Source: Gammaproteobacteria bacterium
GTDB lineage: Bacteria; Pseudomonadota; Gammaproteobacteria; Xanthomonadales; SZUA-36
NCBI GenBank assembly: GCA_021772935.1
Contig: JAJFLA010000049.1
Span: 62,001-126,000 of the forward strand
Length of the DNA stretch: 64,000 bases
Direction of reading: 5' to 3'
The stretch's first letter is position 1. Every line of letters begins with the position of its first letter. The notes below the pieces were generated by a model, which had not been told where the DNA came from, did no database searches, and worked only from the letters and a program-made list of their open reading frames with translations. Position numbers and translations under genes: made by a program. Positions 27,366 to 36,799 of the stretch are shown here, piece after piece.

Positions 27366-29684
27366 ATGACCCACTTTACACGATTGGGAGTAGTCCTGGT
27401 TGCTATTCTGTTTAGCACAGGTATCTGGGCACAGTCCACGGTACTTGAGGAAATAACTGTCACAGCCCAAAAACGCGAACAACTTGCCAAAGATGTTGGC
27501 ATATCCATCACTACATTCAGTGCCAATCAAATGGACGCGCTTGGTTTTGAATCAAGCACCGATCTGATTGCTTACACACCGGGTGTTTCAATGGCTGGTG
27601 ATATCGGTGGTCAGCGAGCGATTTTTAATATTCGCGGCGTGGTGCAAAATGATTATGCCGATCTGGCAGAGGCACCGGTCGCTGTTTATGTTGATGGTGG
27701 CTACCTTGCCAGCACCCAGGCACAAACATTTGGTCTTTATGACATTGACCGTGTAGAAATACTTAAGGGTCCACAGGGAACATTGTTTGGGCGTAACGCG
27801 ACCGGCGGCTTGGTGAATACCGTAACAGCCCGACCCACTGAAGAGCTTGAAGGTTATTTTGAGCTTACCGGTGCCAGTTTTCAGCAGATTCGTCTGGAGG
27901 GTGCACTTAGCGGACCGTTATCAGAATCCGCAAGGGCACGGTTTTCATTCATGAGCAATCAACAGGATGAAATTTATAACAACATTTATAACGGCTCTGA
28001 TGCCCAGGGCTTTGCTGGTACCCCGGGTGGTGGCGAAGATACCTACAACGACGACACCATCGCGGTACGCGCCCAGATTGATTTTGATATTGGTGACAAG
28101 GGCAACCTGTTAGTCATAGCAAACATTGCTGACACCACAAAAAGTGAGGGACCCTACCAGGTTACATCAACGACTGAGGTGCGTAATGCAAATGGGGAAG
28201 CTATTGATGTCATTCCGTCCTCCGATGATCCAATGAACTGTGACATCATCCAGGCCGGTGCGTGTATTGATGGAAACGGTGATGGAAGCGCTACCCGACC
28301 TGTTGTTGGTGGCAGTTTCTGGGGTGATGTTGATCCCGATGGTAGCGGTCCGAACGTCAACAAGGATTTCGCTTTTGATGATCAGAACCGGATTAAGTCA
28401 AAAGGTATTTTGATCGAGTTCAACTATGAAATCGAAGACATCCTTTTTACCTCGGTTACCGATTTCAAAAATTTCACCCGCGTCATCGGACTGGATTCAG
28501 ATCAAACGGCACGTGCGGGCCTGATCTTTCAGTCTGACGGTGATACCGATCAAATCAGTCAGGAATTTCGCTTTAGCGGAAAGACGGATCGAATCAATTG
28601 GGTAGCAGGTGCTTATTATCTGAACATTGATATTGATTTCACCCAGGGGCTGGCCGAGTCTAAGGCAGGCGTAGTAGATGACTTTGCACTGCTTGGTCTG
28701 GAAGCCAATACCATCACTAACCTGGCCACTGAGTCCTATTCGATATTCGGGCAGATGGATTATGCGCTGAGTGACACCTGGACCCTGGTGGCCGGATTAC
28801 GCGGGACCCAGGAGAATAAGGATTTCGAAGGTACGGTTGATTTCTTTCTGAATAATGATGACCGCAAGATTGAAACCGACACATTTTTGTTCAGCATCGA
28901 TCAATTGACGGCTGATAACGACGAGTTTCTCTGGTCAGGTAAGGCTCAGTTGGAGTACAGCCCGGATGATGCCAGTCTGTATTATTTTGGTATCAACCGC
29001 GGAGTCAAGGCGGGTAGTTTTAATGCACCCCTGTTCGGTGGCCTCTCACCCTACGATGAGGAGGTTTTATACTCATTCGAGGCCGGTAGCAAGTTGACTT
29101 TGATGGAAGGACGAGCACGTCTGGATGTTTCAGCCTATTACTATGACTACAATGATTACCAGTCCTTCAGCTTCAGAAATAACAGCAGTGTAGTAACCAA
29201 CGAAGATGCCACTTATAAAGGTATTGACATCGCGCTTTTTGCTAACCCGACTGACAGTCTGGATCTGCAGTTTGGTGTTTCCTACATTGATGCAAAGGTC
29301 AAAGGTCTGCAAATTGCATCCGATATTTTCGAGGACACAACACCACCTTTCACACCGGAATGGCAGTTCTCAGGCTTGGCCCGTTACAATTGGAATGCAT
29401 TTGGCGGCAATCTCGCAGCACAGGTGAATGGTTCCTGGAAATCGGAATACTATTTCTCTGCAAAGAATTTCACCGCGCACCTTTATGACGACTCTTATAC
29501 GTTTGATGCCCGGCTGACCTGGTCGGATGCTGATAATAGTTGGAACGTTGTCGGTTTCGTAGATAATTTTACCGATGAAATTCAGCCGCTGATCGGCTTT
29601 GATGTTTCCGGTTTCTATGGCACCAGCCAGATTTCGTATACAAGACCGAGAACTTATGGTGTGTTGTTACGACGCCATTTCTGA
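27366..29684 (+). CDS. TonB-dependent outer-membrane receptor, probably for pyrimidines
   Basis: About 772 residues from ATG 27366, with GAGGGA 7 bases before; the ATG at 27351 is less well placed. A signal peptide ending near IWAQS is followed by EEITVTAQKRE, a TonB-box/plug start. The plug has VEILKGPQGTLFGRNATGGLVN. The rest is beta-barrel ending in YGVLLRRHF, a typical terminal Phe for outer-membrane insertion. Sequence alone suggests only a general TonB receptor. Its divergence from an NCS1 permease across a RutR-like operator, and the downstream pyrimidine catabolic genes, point to nucleobase or nucleoside uptake. That substrate is inference. Confidence 0.88.
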   Translation: MTHFTRLGVVLVAILFSTGIWAQSTVLEEITVTAQKREQLAKDVGISITTFSANQMDALGFESSTDLIAYTPGVSMAGDIGGQRAIFNIRGVVQNDYADLAEAPVAVYVDGGYLASTQAQTFGLYDIDRVEILKGPQGTLFGRNATGGLVNTVTARPTEELEGYFELTGASFQQIRLEGALSGPLSESARARFSFMSNQQDEIYNNIYNGSDAQGFAGTPGGGEDTYNDDTIAVRAQIDFDIGDKGNLLVIANIADTTKSEGPYQVTSTTEVRNANGEAIDVIPSSDDPMNCDIIQAGACIDGNGDGSATRPVVGGSFWGDVDPDGSGPNVNKDFAFDDQNRIKSKGILIEFNYEIEDILFTSVTDFKNFTRVIGLDSDQTARAGLIFQSDGDTDQISQEFRFSGKTDRINWVAGAYYLNIDIDFTQGLAESKAGVVDDFALLGLEANTITNLATESYSIFGQMDYALSDTWTLVAGLRGTQENKDFEGTVDFFLNNDDRKIETDTFLFSIDQLTADNDEFLWSGKAQLEYSPDDASLYYFGINRGVKAGSFNAPLFGGLSPYDEEVLYSFEAGSKLTLMEGRARLDVSAYYYDYNDYQSFSFRNNSSVVTNEDATYKGIDIALFANPTDSLDLQFGVSYIDAKVKGLQIASDIFEDTTPPFTPEWQFSGLARYNWNAFGGNLAAQVNGSWKSEYYFSAKNFTAHLYDDSYTFDARLTWSDADNSWNVVGFVDNFTDEIQPLIGFDVSGFYGTSQISYTRPRTYGVLLRRHF

Positions 29685-29742
29685 AACCATCAATCTCAAT
29701 AGTTGATGTAGAGAAAAATATTTTTTGAAGATGAGGTAAATC

Positions 29743-30615
29743 ATGGCTAAGTTGAAATGCGGTTTAATACAGATGGGACTCAAGGGTGATACCAGCATGG
29801 AGCCCAAACAGATCAGGGACCTGATGTTGGAAGCCCATCATCCAATGATTGAAGACGCGGCCGCCCAGGGTGTGCAGGTGTTGTGTTTCCAGGAAGTGTT
29901 TACACAGCCTTATTTTTGCCCAGGACAGGATCGCAAGTGGTATGCAGCCGCCGAGGCGATTCCTGCGGGTTATACCACGAGTCTGATGCAGGAATACGCA
30001 AAGAAGCACAACATGGTGATTGTGGTGCCCATTTATGAGGAAGCCATGCCAGGTGTTTACTACAACACCGCAGCGGTCATTGATGCGGACGGAACCTTTC
30101 TTGGTAAATACCGTAAAACGCATATCCCGCAAGTCGACCCAGGCTTTTATGAGAAGTTTTTCTTTAAACCTGGAAACCTCGGTTACCCCGTATTCGAAAC
30201 CGCCTACTGCAAATTGGGTGTCTACATATGTTATGACAGGCATTTCCCGGAAGGTTGGCGTGCGTTGGCCCTGAATGGGGCAGAATACATCGTCAATCCG
30301 TCGGCGACTGTAGCGGGACTGAGCAAATACCTCTGGGAACTTGAGCAGCCTGCGTCGGCAGCCGCCAACGGTGTATTTATCGGCGCCATCAACCGGGTCG
30401 GTAAAGAGGAACCGTGGGCCAGCGAAATGGGTGAGTTCTATGGCTCCACTTATATCGTCAACCCACGTGGTGAAATTGAAGCCCAGGCCAGTTATGGCGA
30501 TGACGAGTTGCTGGTACATGAGATCGATCTGGATATGATTCGCCAGGTGCGCGATACATGGCAGTTTTTCAGAGACAGGCGGCCAGAGTTGTACGGACCG
30601 TTGGTGGAGGGTTGA
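29743..30615 (+). CDS. Beta-ureidopropionase (N-carbamoyl-beta-alanine amidohydrolase)
   Basis: A 290-residue nitrilase-superfamily enzyme with the catalytic triad visible: Glu51 in CFQEVF, Lys125 in KYRKTHIP and Cys163 in YICYDRHFPEGW. The length and HIPQVDPGFYEKFFF segment fit the beta-ureidopropionase/N-carbamoylputrescine branch. It would hydrolyse N-carbamoyl-beta-alanine to beta-alanine, CO2 and ammonia, the third step of reductive pyrimidine degradation. The neighbouring preT and preA genes and a dihydropyrimidinase further on settle the choice between the branches. GAGG precedes the start by 7 bases. Confidence 0.9.
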   Translation: MAKLKCGLIQMGLKGDTSMEPKQIRDLMLEAHHPMIEDAAAQGVQVLCFQEVFTQPYFCPGQDRKWYAAAEAIPAGYTTSLMQEYAKKHNMVIVVPIYEEAMPGVYYNTAAVIDADGTFLGKYRKTHIPQVDPGFYEKFFFKPGNLGYPVFETAYCKLGVYICYDRHFPEGWRALALNGAEYIVNPSATVAGLSKYLWELEQPASAAANGVFIGAINRVGKEEPWASEMGEFYGSTYIVNPRGEIEAQASYGDDELLVHEIDLDMIRQVRDTWQFFRDRRPELYGPLVEG

Positions 30616-30622
30616 TCCTGGT

Positions 30623-31993
30623 ATGACTGACATGTTGCAAGCCGATATCAAGCCTGGCAGGCTCAGTGACGCTGAGATTGAAATCAATTTCAGCGATATG
30701 CATCCACCACTCAGGCGACCGGAAGCACTGGTCGAGGCAGATCGTTGTTATTTCTGTTTCGATGCGCCGTGTACCACAGCCTGTCCAACGGGTATCGATA
30801 TCCCGGGCTTTATTCAGAAGATTCGCAGCAATAACCTCAAAGGATCGGCGTATACCATTTTGAGTGAAAACATCATGGGTGGCATGTGCTCGCGGGTGTG
30901 TCCCACAGAGGTGTTGTGCGAAGAAGTCTGTGTACGCAATACACTTGAAGATAAACCAGTCCGGATTGGTTTGTTACAACGTTATGCGACCCAAGCCACG
31001 GTTGAAGACAATCAACAATTGTTTCAACGTCAACAAGAAAGCGGCAAGTCCGTTGCGGTCGTCGGCGGAGGGCCAGCGTCACTGTCCTGCGCACACCGGC
31101 TGGCAAGCCTTGGGCACCGCGTAACCGTGCTTGACGCTGCGGACAAACTGGGTGGTTTGAATGAGTACGGTATCGCGGCGTATAAAGCGACCCAGGGTTT
31201 CGCGCAACGGGAAGTGAACTACATTTTGGGTATTGGTGGCATTGACGTGCGCAACGGGGTTGCTTTGGGAACTAATTTTTCACTTACTGAAGTGCGTGAA
31301 GAATATGATGCGGTATTCCTTGGTTTCGGTTTGGGTGGTGTCAACGAACTGGGGCTGGAAAACGACCAGGCTGAAGGTATCGTTGATGCAGTCGAATATA
31401 TTTCGCAGTTGCGACAGGCCAGTCACAAATCAACACTGCCTGTGGGCCGTAAAGTGCTGGTTATTGGGGGTGGCATGACCGCGATCGACGTGGCGGTTCA
31501 GAGCAAGCGGCTGGGCGCCGAGCAGGTCATCATTGCCTACCGCAGAGGTCAGCAACAAATGGGTGCCAGTGAGCATGAGCAGGATTTCGCCCAGACATCG
31601 GGTGTCAGCATCCGGTATTGGCTGGCACCGAGTCGTGTGCTGCTGAACGAAGGCAGGGTCAGTGGTGTTTGCTTTGACTACACCCGGCTAGATGATAATG
31701 GCAAGCTTGAGCGCAGCGGTGACAGCTGTGAACTGGAAGCGGATATCGTCTTCAAAGCCATTGGTCAGAAAGTGCTATGGGGTGCCCTGGGTGACAGCGC
31801 AGAAGTTCTGGAGACCAAAGCGGGTCGAATCGAGGTGGACGAGCATCGAAAAACTTCGCTGGCGGATGTCTGGGCTGGTGGGGATTGCATATTTGGCGGT
31901 GAGGACTTGACGGTTTCTGCAGTGCAGGACGGTAAGTTGGCCGCGATGAACATGGATCGGTTTCTACGCCAAAGAAACGGTTCCGGGGAGTAG
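30623..31993 (+). CDS. preT: NAD(P)-dependent dihydropyrimidine dehydrogenase subunit PreT
   Basis: A 456-residue flavoprotein. The N-terminal Fe-S region has CYFCFDAPCTTACPTGIDIP and CSRVCPTEVLCEEVCV. An FAD-binding motif (VAVVGGGPASLSCAHRLAS) and an NAD(P)-binding motif (VLVIGGGMTAIDVAVQSKRL) follow, as in the small subunit of glutamate synthase. Paired with PreA 3 bases downstream, it passes electrons between NAD(P)H and the FMN subunit in reduction of uracil or thymine. GltD-like oxidoreductases are the only real alternative. Confidence 0.9.
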   Translation: MTDMLQADIKPGRLSDAEIEINFSDMHPPLRRPEALVEADRCYFCFDAPCTTACPTGIDIPGFIQKIRSNNLKGSAYTILSENIMGGMCSRVCPTEVLCEEVCVRNTLEDKPVRIGLLQRYATQATVEDNQQLFQRQQESGKSVAVVGGGPASLSCAHRLASLGHRVTVLDAADKLGGLNEYGIAAYKATQGFAQREVNYILGIGGIDVRNGVALGTNFSLTEVREEYDAVFLGFGLGGVNELGLENDQAEGIVDAVEYISQLRQASHKSTLPVGRKVLVIGGGMTAIDVAVQSKRLGAEQVIIAYRRGQQQMGASEHEQDFAQTSGVSIRYWLAPSRVLLNEGRVSGVCFDYTRLDDNGKLERSGDSCELEADIVFKAIGQKVLWGALGDSAEVLETKAGRIEVDEHRKTSLADVWAGGDCIFGGEDLTVSAVQDGKLAAMNMDRFLRQRNGSGE

Positions 31994-31996
31994 CAA

Positions 31997-33295
31997 ATGG
32001 CAGATCTTACGAGTGAATTCCTTGGTATTAAGTCGCCAAATCCGTTCTGGCTGGCATCTGCGCCACCGACCGACAAGGCCTATAACGTCAATCGTGCTTT
32101 TGAAGCTGGCTGGGGTGGGGCTGTGTGGAAAACACTCGGCGAAGATCCACCTGTCGTAAACGTCAACGGGCCACGTTATGCGGTGAGTTACGGCAACGAC
32201 CGGCGTGTGATCGGTTTTAACAATATTGAACTGATCACCGATCGCCCCCTGAGTGTCAATCTCGAAGAAATGCGCCAAATCAAAAGGGACTGGCCGGACC
32301 GGGCGCTTGTCGCTTCGGTCATGTTGCCGATGGAAGAAGCGGTATGGGCCAGGTTGGTACCTATGATCGAAGATACCGGTGTTGACGCGTTTGAGCTTAA
32401 CTTCGGCTGCCCGCATGGTATGTCCGAGCGTGGCATGGGTGCTGCCGTGGGGCAAGTGCCCGAGTACATTCAAATGGCGGCCGAGTGGTGTAAGAAGTAC
32501 GCCAGTATCCCGGTAATTGTCAAACTCACACCTAATGTGACCAGTATTCTGCCGCCAGCGCGCGCTGCCAAAGCGGCGGGTGCTGATGGTGTGTCGCTGA
32601 TCAATACCATCAACTCCATTATGCGGGTTGATTATGACACCTTGTCGATGTACCCGAGTACTGATGGCATGGGTTCTCATGGTGGATATTGCGGGCCAGG
32701 GGCCAAACCCATTGCGCTACATATGATTGCTGAAATTGCACGTACAGCGGATACGGCGGATATCCCGATTTCGGGTATCGGTGGTATTACCGATTGGCGA
32801 GATGCGGTGGATCATCTCGCACTTGGTGCCCAAAATGTTCAGGTATGCACAGCCGCTATGGTCTACGGTTTTAAGATTATTGATGACCTTACTGACGGCT
32901 TGAGTAACTTTCTTGATGAAAAGGGTATGACCCGTGTTAGTGATCTGGTTGGCAAAGCCGTGCCGAGTGTGACCGACTGGCAATACCTGAATCTGAATTA
33001 TATCGAAAAGGCAAGTATCGACCAGGACCTGTGTATTTCCTGTGGCCGCTGTCATGTGGTTTGCGAAGATGTTTCTCACCAGGCCATTACCCATACCGTC
33101 AATGGGAAGCGTCACTTTGAGGTGATTGATGAAGAGTGTGTAGGCTGCAATCTTTGTGTCAGCATTTGCCCGGTTGATGCTTGCATCACTATGAAACAGT
33201 TGAGCAGTGGAACCGACCCACGTACCGGACAAGCGATCGTCAGTGAAAAGGCCGACTGGACAACACACCCGAATAACCCTATGCGGGTGAGATGA
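31997..33295 (+). CDS. preA: NAD(P)-dependent dihydropyrimidine dehydrogenase subunit PreA
   Basis: A 432-residue protein: a dihydroorotate-dehydrogenase-like FMN barrel (residues 1-320) followed by two [4Fe-4S] motifs, CISCGRCHVVCED and CVGCNLCVSICPVD. Barrel motifs include NPFWLASAPPTDKAYNVNRA, ELNFGCPHGMSERGMGAAVG with the likely catalytic Cys, and ISGIGGITDWRDA. It reduces uracil and thymine to dihydro forms, with PreT as electron entry. The stop overlaps the start of the RutR-type regulator, which supports co-regulation. Confidence 0.93.
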   Translation: MADLTSEFLGIKSPNPFWLASAPPTDKAYNVNRAFEAGWGGAVWKTLGEDPPVVNVNGPRYAVSYGNDRRVIGFNNIELITDRPLSVNLEEMRQIKRDWPDRALVASVMLPMEEAVWARLVPMIEDTGVDAFELNFGCPHGMSERGMGAAVGQVPEYIQMAAEWCKKYASIPVIVKLTPNVTSILPPARAAKAAGADGVSLINTINSIMRVDYDTLSMYPSTDGMGSHGGYCGPGAKPIALHMIAEIARTADTADIPISGIGGITDWRDAVDHLALGAQNVQVCTAAMVYGFKIIDDLTDGLSNFLDEKGMTRVSDLVGKAVPSVTDWQYLNLNYIEKASIDQDLCISCGRCHVVCEDVSHQAITHTVNGKRHFEVIDEECVGCNLCVSICPVDACITMKQLSSGTDPRTGQAIVSEKADWTTHPNNPMRVR

Positions 33296-33933
33296 CACTG
33301 TCGACGCCCACACCAGTGCGCAAAATTGAGATCCGGGAGGCAAATGAGGCCCGGATTCTTGAAGCGGCAGAGAAGGTTTTTGCCCTGAATGGCTACAAAG
33401 GCGCAGCAACGGGTGATATTGCGCGTGAGGCGGGTTTACCCAAAGCCAATGTGCACTACTATTTCAAAACCAAGTCGGATCTTTACCGCGAGGTATTAAC
33501 ACATGTTCTGAATGACTGGATGTCAGCGGCATCAACTTTTGAGGCCCTGGATGACCCGGCAGAGGCGTTGCGTACGTACGTCAGTGCCAAAATGGAGTTC
33601 TCCCGTAAACGGCCCTACGGATCAAGAGTGTGGGCGCGTGAAATCATGAGCGGTGCGCCGGTACTGGATAATTTTCTAAGCACAACCTTGAAAACCTGGC
33701 TCAAACAACGGACACGCATTATCCGGCGTTGGATCCGTGAGGGGAAAATAAAGGCGGTTGATCCCCATGCTTTGCTGTATATGATCTGGGCAACCACTCA
33801 GCACTATGCCGATTTTGAGCAACAAATTATTATTCTCAACGGTGGTAAAGCCTTGAGTGACCGTAGCTATCGCCAGAAAACGGAACAGGTTGTTGAACTG
33901 ATTCTCGGTAGCGTTGGACTCAATGGTAGCTAA
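33292..33933 (+). CDS. TetR-family regulator of the RutR type
   Basis: A 213-residue TetR regulator. The N-terminal helix-turn-helix is at about residues 35-65 (GDIAREAGLPKANVHYYFKTK). The C-terminal ligand domain holds the RutR-like segment MIWATTQHYADF, nearly identical to E. coli RutR, which senses uracil and thymine. It overlaps preA by four bases. The RutR-like palindrome between the permease and receptor is the obvious target. It therefore probably represses pyrimidine uptake and degradation until uracil is present. In E. coli RutR controls the unrelated oxidative rut pathway, so use of it here on a reductive pathway is a notable contrast. Confidence 0.88.
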   Translation: MTLSTPTPVRKIEIREANEARILEAAEKVFALNGYKGAATGDIAREAGLPKANVHYYFKTKSDLYREVLTHVLNDWMSAASTFEALDDPAEALRTYVSAKMEFSRKRPYGSRVWAREIMSGAPVLDNFLSTTLKTWLKQRTRIIRRWIREGKIKAVDPHALLYMIWATTQHYADFEQQIIILNGGKALSDRSYRQKTEQVVELILGSVGLNGS

Positions 33934-34090
33934 GAAAATTCTGTTCCCGAGGTGCTCGCTGGAAAATACAGCATTCGTTACAACCCGGCTTAAGTACATA
34001 ATGCTATTCACTCCACCGCAAAACTCCTCACTCCATAATCCGGCTTAGATAAGGCCTGCTCGACGCTGATGCGCTGACGCTCGTGTATTG

Positions 34091-35008
34091 TTAATGTGAG
34101 TGTGTCGCAGTCCGTCGCGGTGAATCAATCAGACTCACCAACGCATCGACATTTCTTTTGCAGACAGTGTTTGTATTGGATTGGTAATATGCATCGGCAT
34201 AACTGGTGTAGCCTAGCCATTTACAGACGTCGTCAAAATCTGTCCCAAGACATTCATGCATCGCGGGGGTGTAGCTCTTTTGGTATTCAAACGCGATGCC
34301 GGCATAGTTAAACCTGCGTTTTAATTGTGCATTCTTTTCCATTTGATCTTCAACGCGCTTTATCGCGGCAAATTCGGAACTCACGAGCGCATGGTTAACC
34401 TGATTATCTTCAATCTCTAAATCCAGAAATTTGAGTACCCTGCTCAGAGTTTGCCTGGCATTATTTCTGTAATCTTCAAAACGAATGATCAGGTGATTAG
34501 ATTCACTTAAATAATTTTTCCACAGTTGAAGGAAAAGAAGCAGGTATTCACGAAAACTAAATGGGTGATGGAAATAACGGGAGTGAACAAAATTCTCAAA
34601 GGACAAACTAAATTTTGTCTCATTATGTGTTGTTCTGCGCCATTGGGAAAAAAGAGCATCTCGTGGATCACGTACAAAGAAAATCAAACGACGCTTTTTT
34701 TCATATGAAATTGGCCATTGATGACGAAAACAAGCTGCATACCCTGGGTTGAACTGATATTCGCGCAAGTACTGCAGGGCAGGTAGAGTTTGTTTCCATG
34801 GTTGTTGACTGTCTGTATATTGATAGTGAAATGGTGCCAGACGTTTCCATTCATTATCAGTTTCGATTTCCCAGGGGCGCCAAACTGGAATATTTAGTTC
34901 TAAAAAGCAGTTTGCCAACCAGGCGACGCCACAGGGCAACTCTGGGGAGACAACATCAAATGTGAAATGAGGATAATCTTCTACGCAATTCGACGGCACT
35001 TTTCCCAT
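34091..35008 (-). CDS. Sulfotransferase-domain protein
   Basis: A 305-residue protein with PAPS-dependent sulfotransferase features: a degenerate 5'-phosphosulfate-binding segment SPELPCGVAWLANCFLEL, and the 3'-phosphate-binding motif RLIFFVRDPRDALFSQWRR. Later segments (IIRFEDYRNNARQTLSRVLKFLDL) are also typical. The loop lacks the usual SxPRSGTTW, so activity is uncertain. It is more AT-rich than its neighbours and lies within an accessory block splitting the pyrimidine cluster, which suggests recent acquisition. Acceptor (polysaccharide, lipid or small molecule) cannot be predicted. Confidence 0.75.
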   Translation of the reverse strand: MGKVPSNCVEDYPHFTFDVVSPELPCGVAWLANCFLELNIPVWRPWEIETDNEWKRLAPFHYQYTDSQQPWKQTLPALQYLREYQFNPGYAACFRHQWPISYEKKRRLIFFVRDPRDALFSQWRRTTHNETKFSLSFENFVHSRYFHHPFSFREYLLLFLQLWKNYLSESNHLIIRFEDYRNNARQTLSRVLKFLDLEIEDNQVNHALVSSEFAAIKRVEDQMEKNAQLKRRFNYAGIAFEYQKSYTPAMHECLGTDFDDVCKWLGYTSYADAYYQSNTNTVCKRNVDALVSLIDSPRRTATHSH

Positions 35009-35130
35009 GATTTACATTACCCTTCTATCCGTAGAAAGTGAAAATTGCTTCACCAGACAACATTATGGAGCCTACAAGCTGAACCAAATGTGAACGTTTA
35101 TGATGAATTTTCAAAACAGCATAAGCAAAA

Positions 35131-35172
35131 AGTAGAGGCATCCATCTGAATGGGTGTCGTTACTCCCTCCTT
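35131..35172. repeat. Direct repeat copy 1 with hairpin, upstream of the membrane protein gene
   Basis: About 41 bases matching 36023-36063 at all but three positions, same orientation. It holds an imperfect hairpin (CCAT, CTGA loop, ATGGGTGTC) and ends TACTCCCTCCT. It lies 45 bases before the ATG at 35217. Confidence 0.8.
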
Positions 35173-35216
35173 TTGTTTTAGAATAATGGATGTCCGTGCT
35201 ATCACAGGAGTACAAA

Positions 35217-35891
35217 ATGTCAGAGAACAATCAGCTAATTTACAGGTGGGTAAAATTTGGTATTGTCTGCGGCATTTTTGCTGATCTTTGTTATGGCTTG
35301 GCCATCGGACTTCCAATGCCGGAGCGTTTAACAAACATAATCTTTTTTGCGTTCGGGCCGTTATTGATGGCTGGTGCGCCAGGGACATACTTTTTTATCA
35401 AACAGCATCGCAACAGTATTACTCTTCAAGTAGGTACTTTGTTCATGATTGCAGCCGGTATGTCAGTTACAGTCATGGCGGTTGTTCAAAGAGCGGTGTT
35501 TTTGACCTTTTTCCCGATTAAGCCCGAAGCGACCAATGAAGTTGCGTATGAAGCCTGGAGAATGGGATTAGAGAGTGGCAACGCTATACAGCTTGGACTA
35601 GACATAGTCTGGGACATCTTCATCATGACGAGCATGGTGCTGCTGGCAATCTCGATGTACAGCCATCCCCGCCTGGGGAAAATCATTTCGATTTTTGGGA
35701 TTACAATTGGTCTGCTTGGACTCTACTTCAATCTTGCTACTTTCCCCGCGCCGCCGGGCCAAGCGGGTTCTTTTGATATTGGTCCCTTTGTAGGTCTTTG
35801 GTTTCTGGTGGTTACGATTATGGTTATTGCCAATCTAAAGTGGTTGAGGCGTTCATTGGAGAATCAGTCGGCAAATCAGGGGTCCAATTGA
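35217..35891 (+). CDS. Six-helix membrane protein of unknown function
   Basis: About 224 residues from ATG 35217, preceded by AGGAG; the frame from 35190 has no such site. About six hydrophobic helices and no clear catalytic residues, resembling DUF4386-type integral membrane proteins, an assignment of low certainty. It is bracketed by 41-base direct repeats, so it may have moved as a unit or the repeats may be paired regulatory hairpins. Its neighbours are functionally unrelated. Confidence 0.65.
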   Translation: MSENNQLIYRWVKFGIVCGIFADLCYGLAIGLPMPERLTNIIFFAFGPLLMAGAPGTYFFIKQHRNSITLQVGTLFMIAAGMSVTVMAVVQRAVFLTFFPIKPEATNEVAYEAWRMGLESGNAIQLGLDIVWDIFIMTSMVLLAISMYSHPRLGKIISIFGITIGLLGLYFNLATFPAPPGQAGSFDIGPFVGLWFLVVTIMVIANLKWLRRSLENQSANQGSN

Positions 35892-36022
35892 ATCGAAACA
35901 CCTGGTTTATCGCTTTGATTTGCTCCATTCGTCGCGGGTTTCCGAACGAAAGAATCAAAAACAAAGACAACCAAAGAACGAAAAGAACGCAAACACCCAA
36001 CGCTTTAAGGCGAAAGTAGGAA

Positions 36023-36063
36023 AGTAGAGACACCCATCTGAATGGGTGTCTTTACTCCCTCCT
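36023..36063. repeat. Direct repeat copy 2 with strong hairpin
   Basis: Counterpart of 35131-35172. Here the hairpin is strong: GACACCCAT and ATGGGTGTC around CTGA, and the arms extend to 14 bases with one mismatch. The following TTTACT is short of a full T-tract, so it may still end transcripts from either side. It is 132 bases after the membrane protein gene and 44 bases before the end of the minus-strand gene. Confidence 0.75.
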
Positions 36064-36106
36064 GACGAGCTGTAATTTGCAGCCCGCCAGCAATGTATTA
36101 AGGAAA

Positions 36107-36577
36107 TTATTTGCAGACCTCTCCGCTGTAACGGATAAGCCCCTGAAGTTTTGCAAGATCGACAAGACCATAACTGTTAAATTGTCCCTTATAACCCTTG
36201 AGTACGCCGGATGTTGATGCTTCCTGAATATCGTAGGTTATTTCGATCATGTAGCGATCATTTTTACCTGCAACATTGCTAAGAATGGCAAGGTCTCTGG
36301 TGTGCATGAAGCCACCTTTTTCTGTCATGAAATAATGTTCCATATCCATTTCCAGGCCAGTGCTTGTTTTTCTTTGTGCAGTGATTTTGCCCGATGCAAT
36401 TGCCGCACTGCCTGTGAGTGGTGCGACGATAGTAATGGTGCCGTCATCCTGTGGTACGAAATTAGGCATGCCGGTGCCACCGATTGGCATACAGCTTCCA
36501 TCTGCCTGGGCGATTGACGGGGTTACACTGGAAATGGCTGTAGTGATGATGAGTGCTGTTATAAATTTTATTAACAT
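36107..36577 (-). CDS. Small exported protein of unknown function
   Basis: A 156-residue protein with a signal peptide (LIKFITALIITTAISSVTPSIAQA, cleavage near residue 25). The mature region has two cysteines, at CMPIGG near its start and CK at its very end, that could pair. No family is recognised. It diverges from a TetR regulator whose tandem operators lie 220 bases upstream, so it may be a target, perhaps with the 18-codon frame between them. Confidence 0.6.
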   Translation of the reverse strand: MLIKFITALIITTAISSVTPSIAQADGSCMPIGGTGMPNFVPQDDGTITIVAPLTGSAAIASGKITAQRKTSTGLEMDMEHYFMTEKGGFMHTRDLAILSNVAGKNDRYMIEITYDIQEASTSGVLKGYKGQFNSYGLVDLAKLQGLIRYSGEVCK

Positions 36578-36639
36578 GATTGGTTCCTCTACTTTTCGAA
36601 TAATGTATTTATGAATATTGTGAATGATTGAAGTGAGAT

Positions 36640-36696
36640 TCAGACAACCTTGGTGTTCATAGCCACCTGGGGTGTTGTGATGTGAATTAATGGCAT
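36640..36696 (-). CDS. Possible 18-residue peptide gene
   Basis: ATG 36696 has GAGGAATACAAC immediately upstream, a good ribosome site, and the frame reads MPLIHITTPQVAMNTKVV before TGA. The beginning (MPLIHITT) resembles the N-terminus of 4-oxalocrotonate tautomerase-family proteins, whose Pro2 is catalytic, so this could be a remnant. It could also be a small leader or peptide. It lies between the TetR operators and the exported protein gene, in the same direction as the latter. The 306-base gap around it otherwise holds only the TetR operators. Confidence 0.35.
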   Translation of the reverse strand: MPLIHITTPQVAMNTKVV

Positions 36697-36799
36697 GTTG
36701 TATTCCTCGTATTCATGGTTGTTTTGCTGACTCCATATAGGGTGTTGCTATGTTTGTATTGCCAGATGGCAATCTGATCTAACTGAGGTTATTATAATT

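Noticed and set aside
29764-30687. 307-codon minus-strand frame
   Set aside because: Antisense to beta-ureidopropionase, which has a full catalytic triad; the minus-strand product has no family features.
31964-32680. 238-codon minus-strand frame
   Set aside because: Antisense to preA; its His- and Arg-rich translation is typical of a shadow frame.
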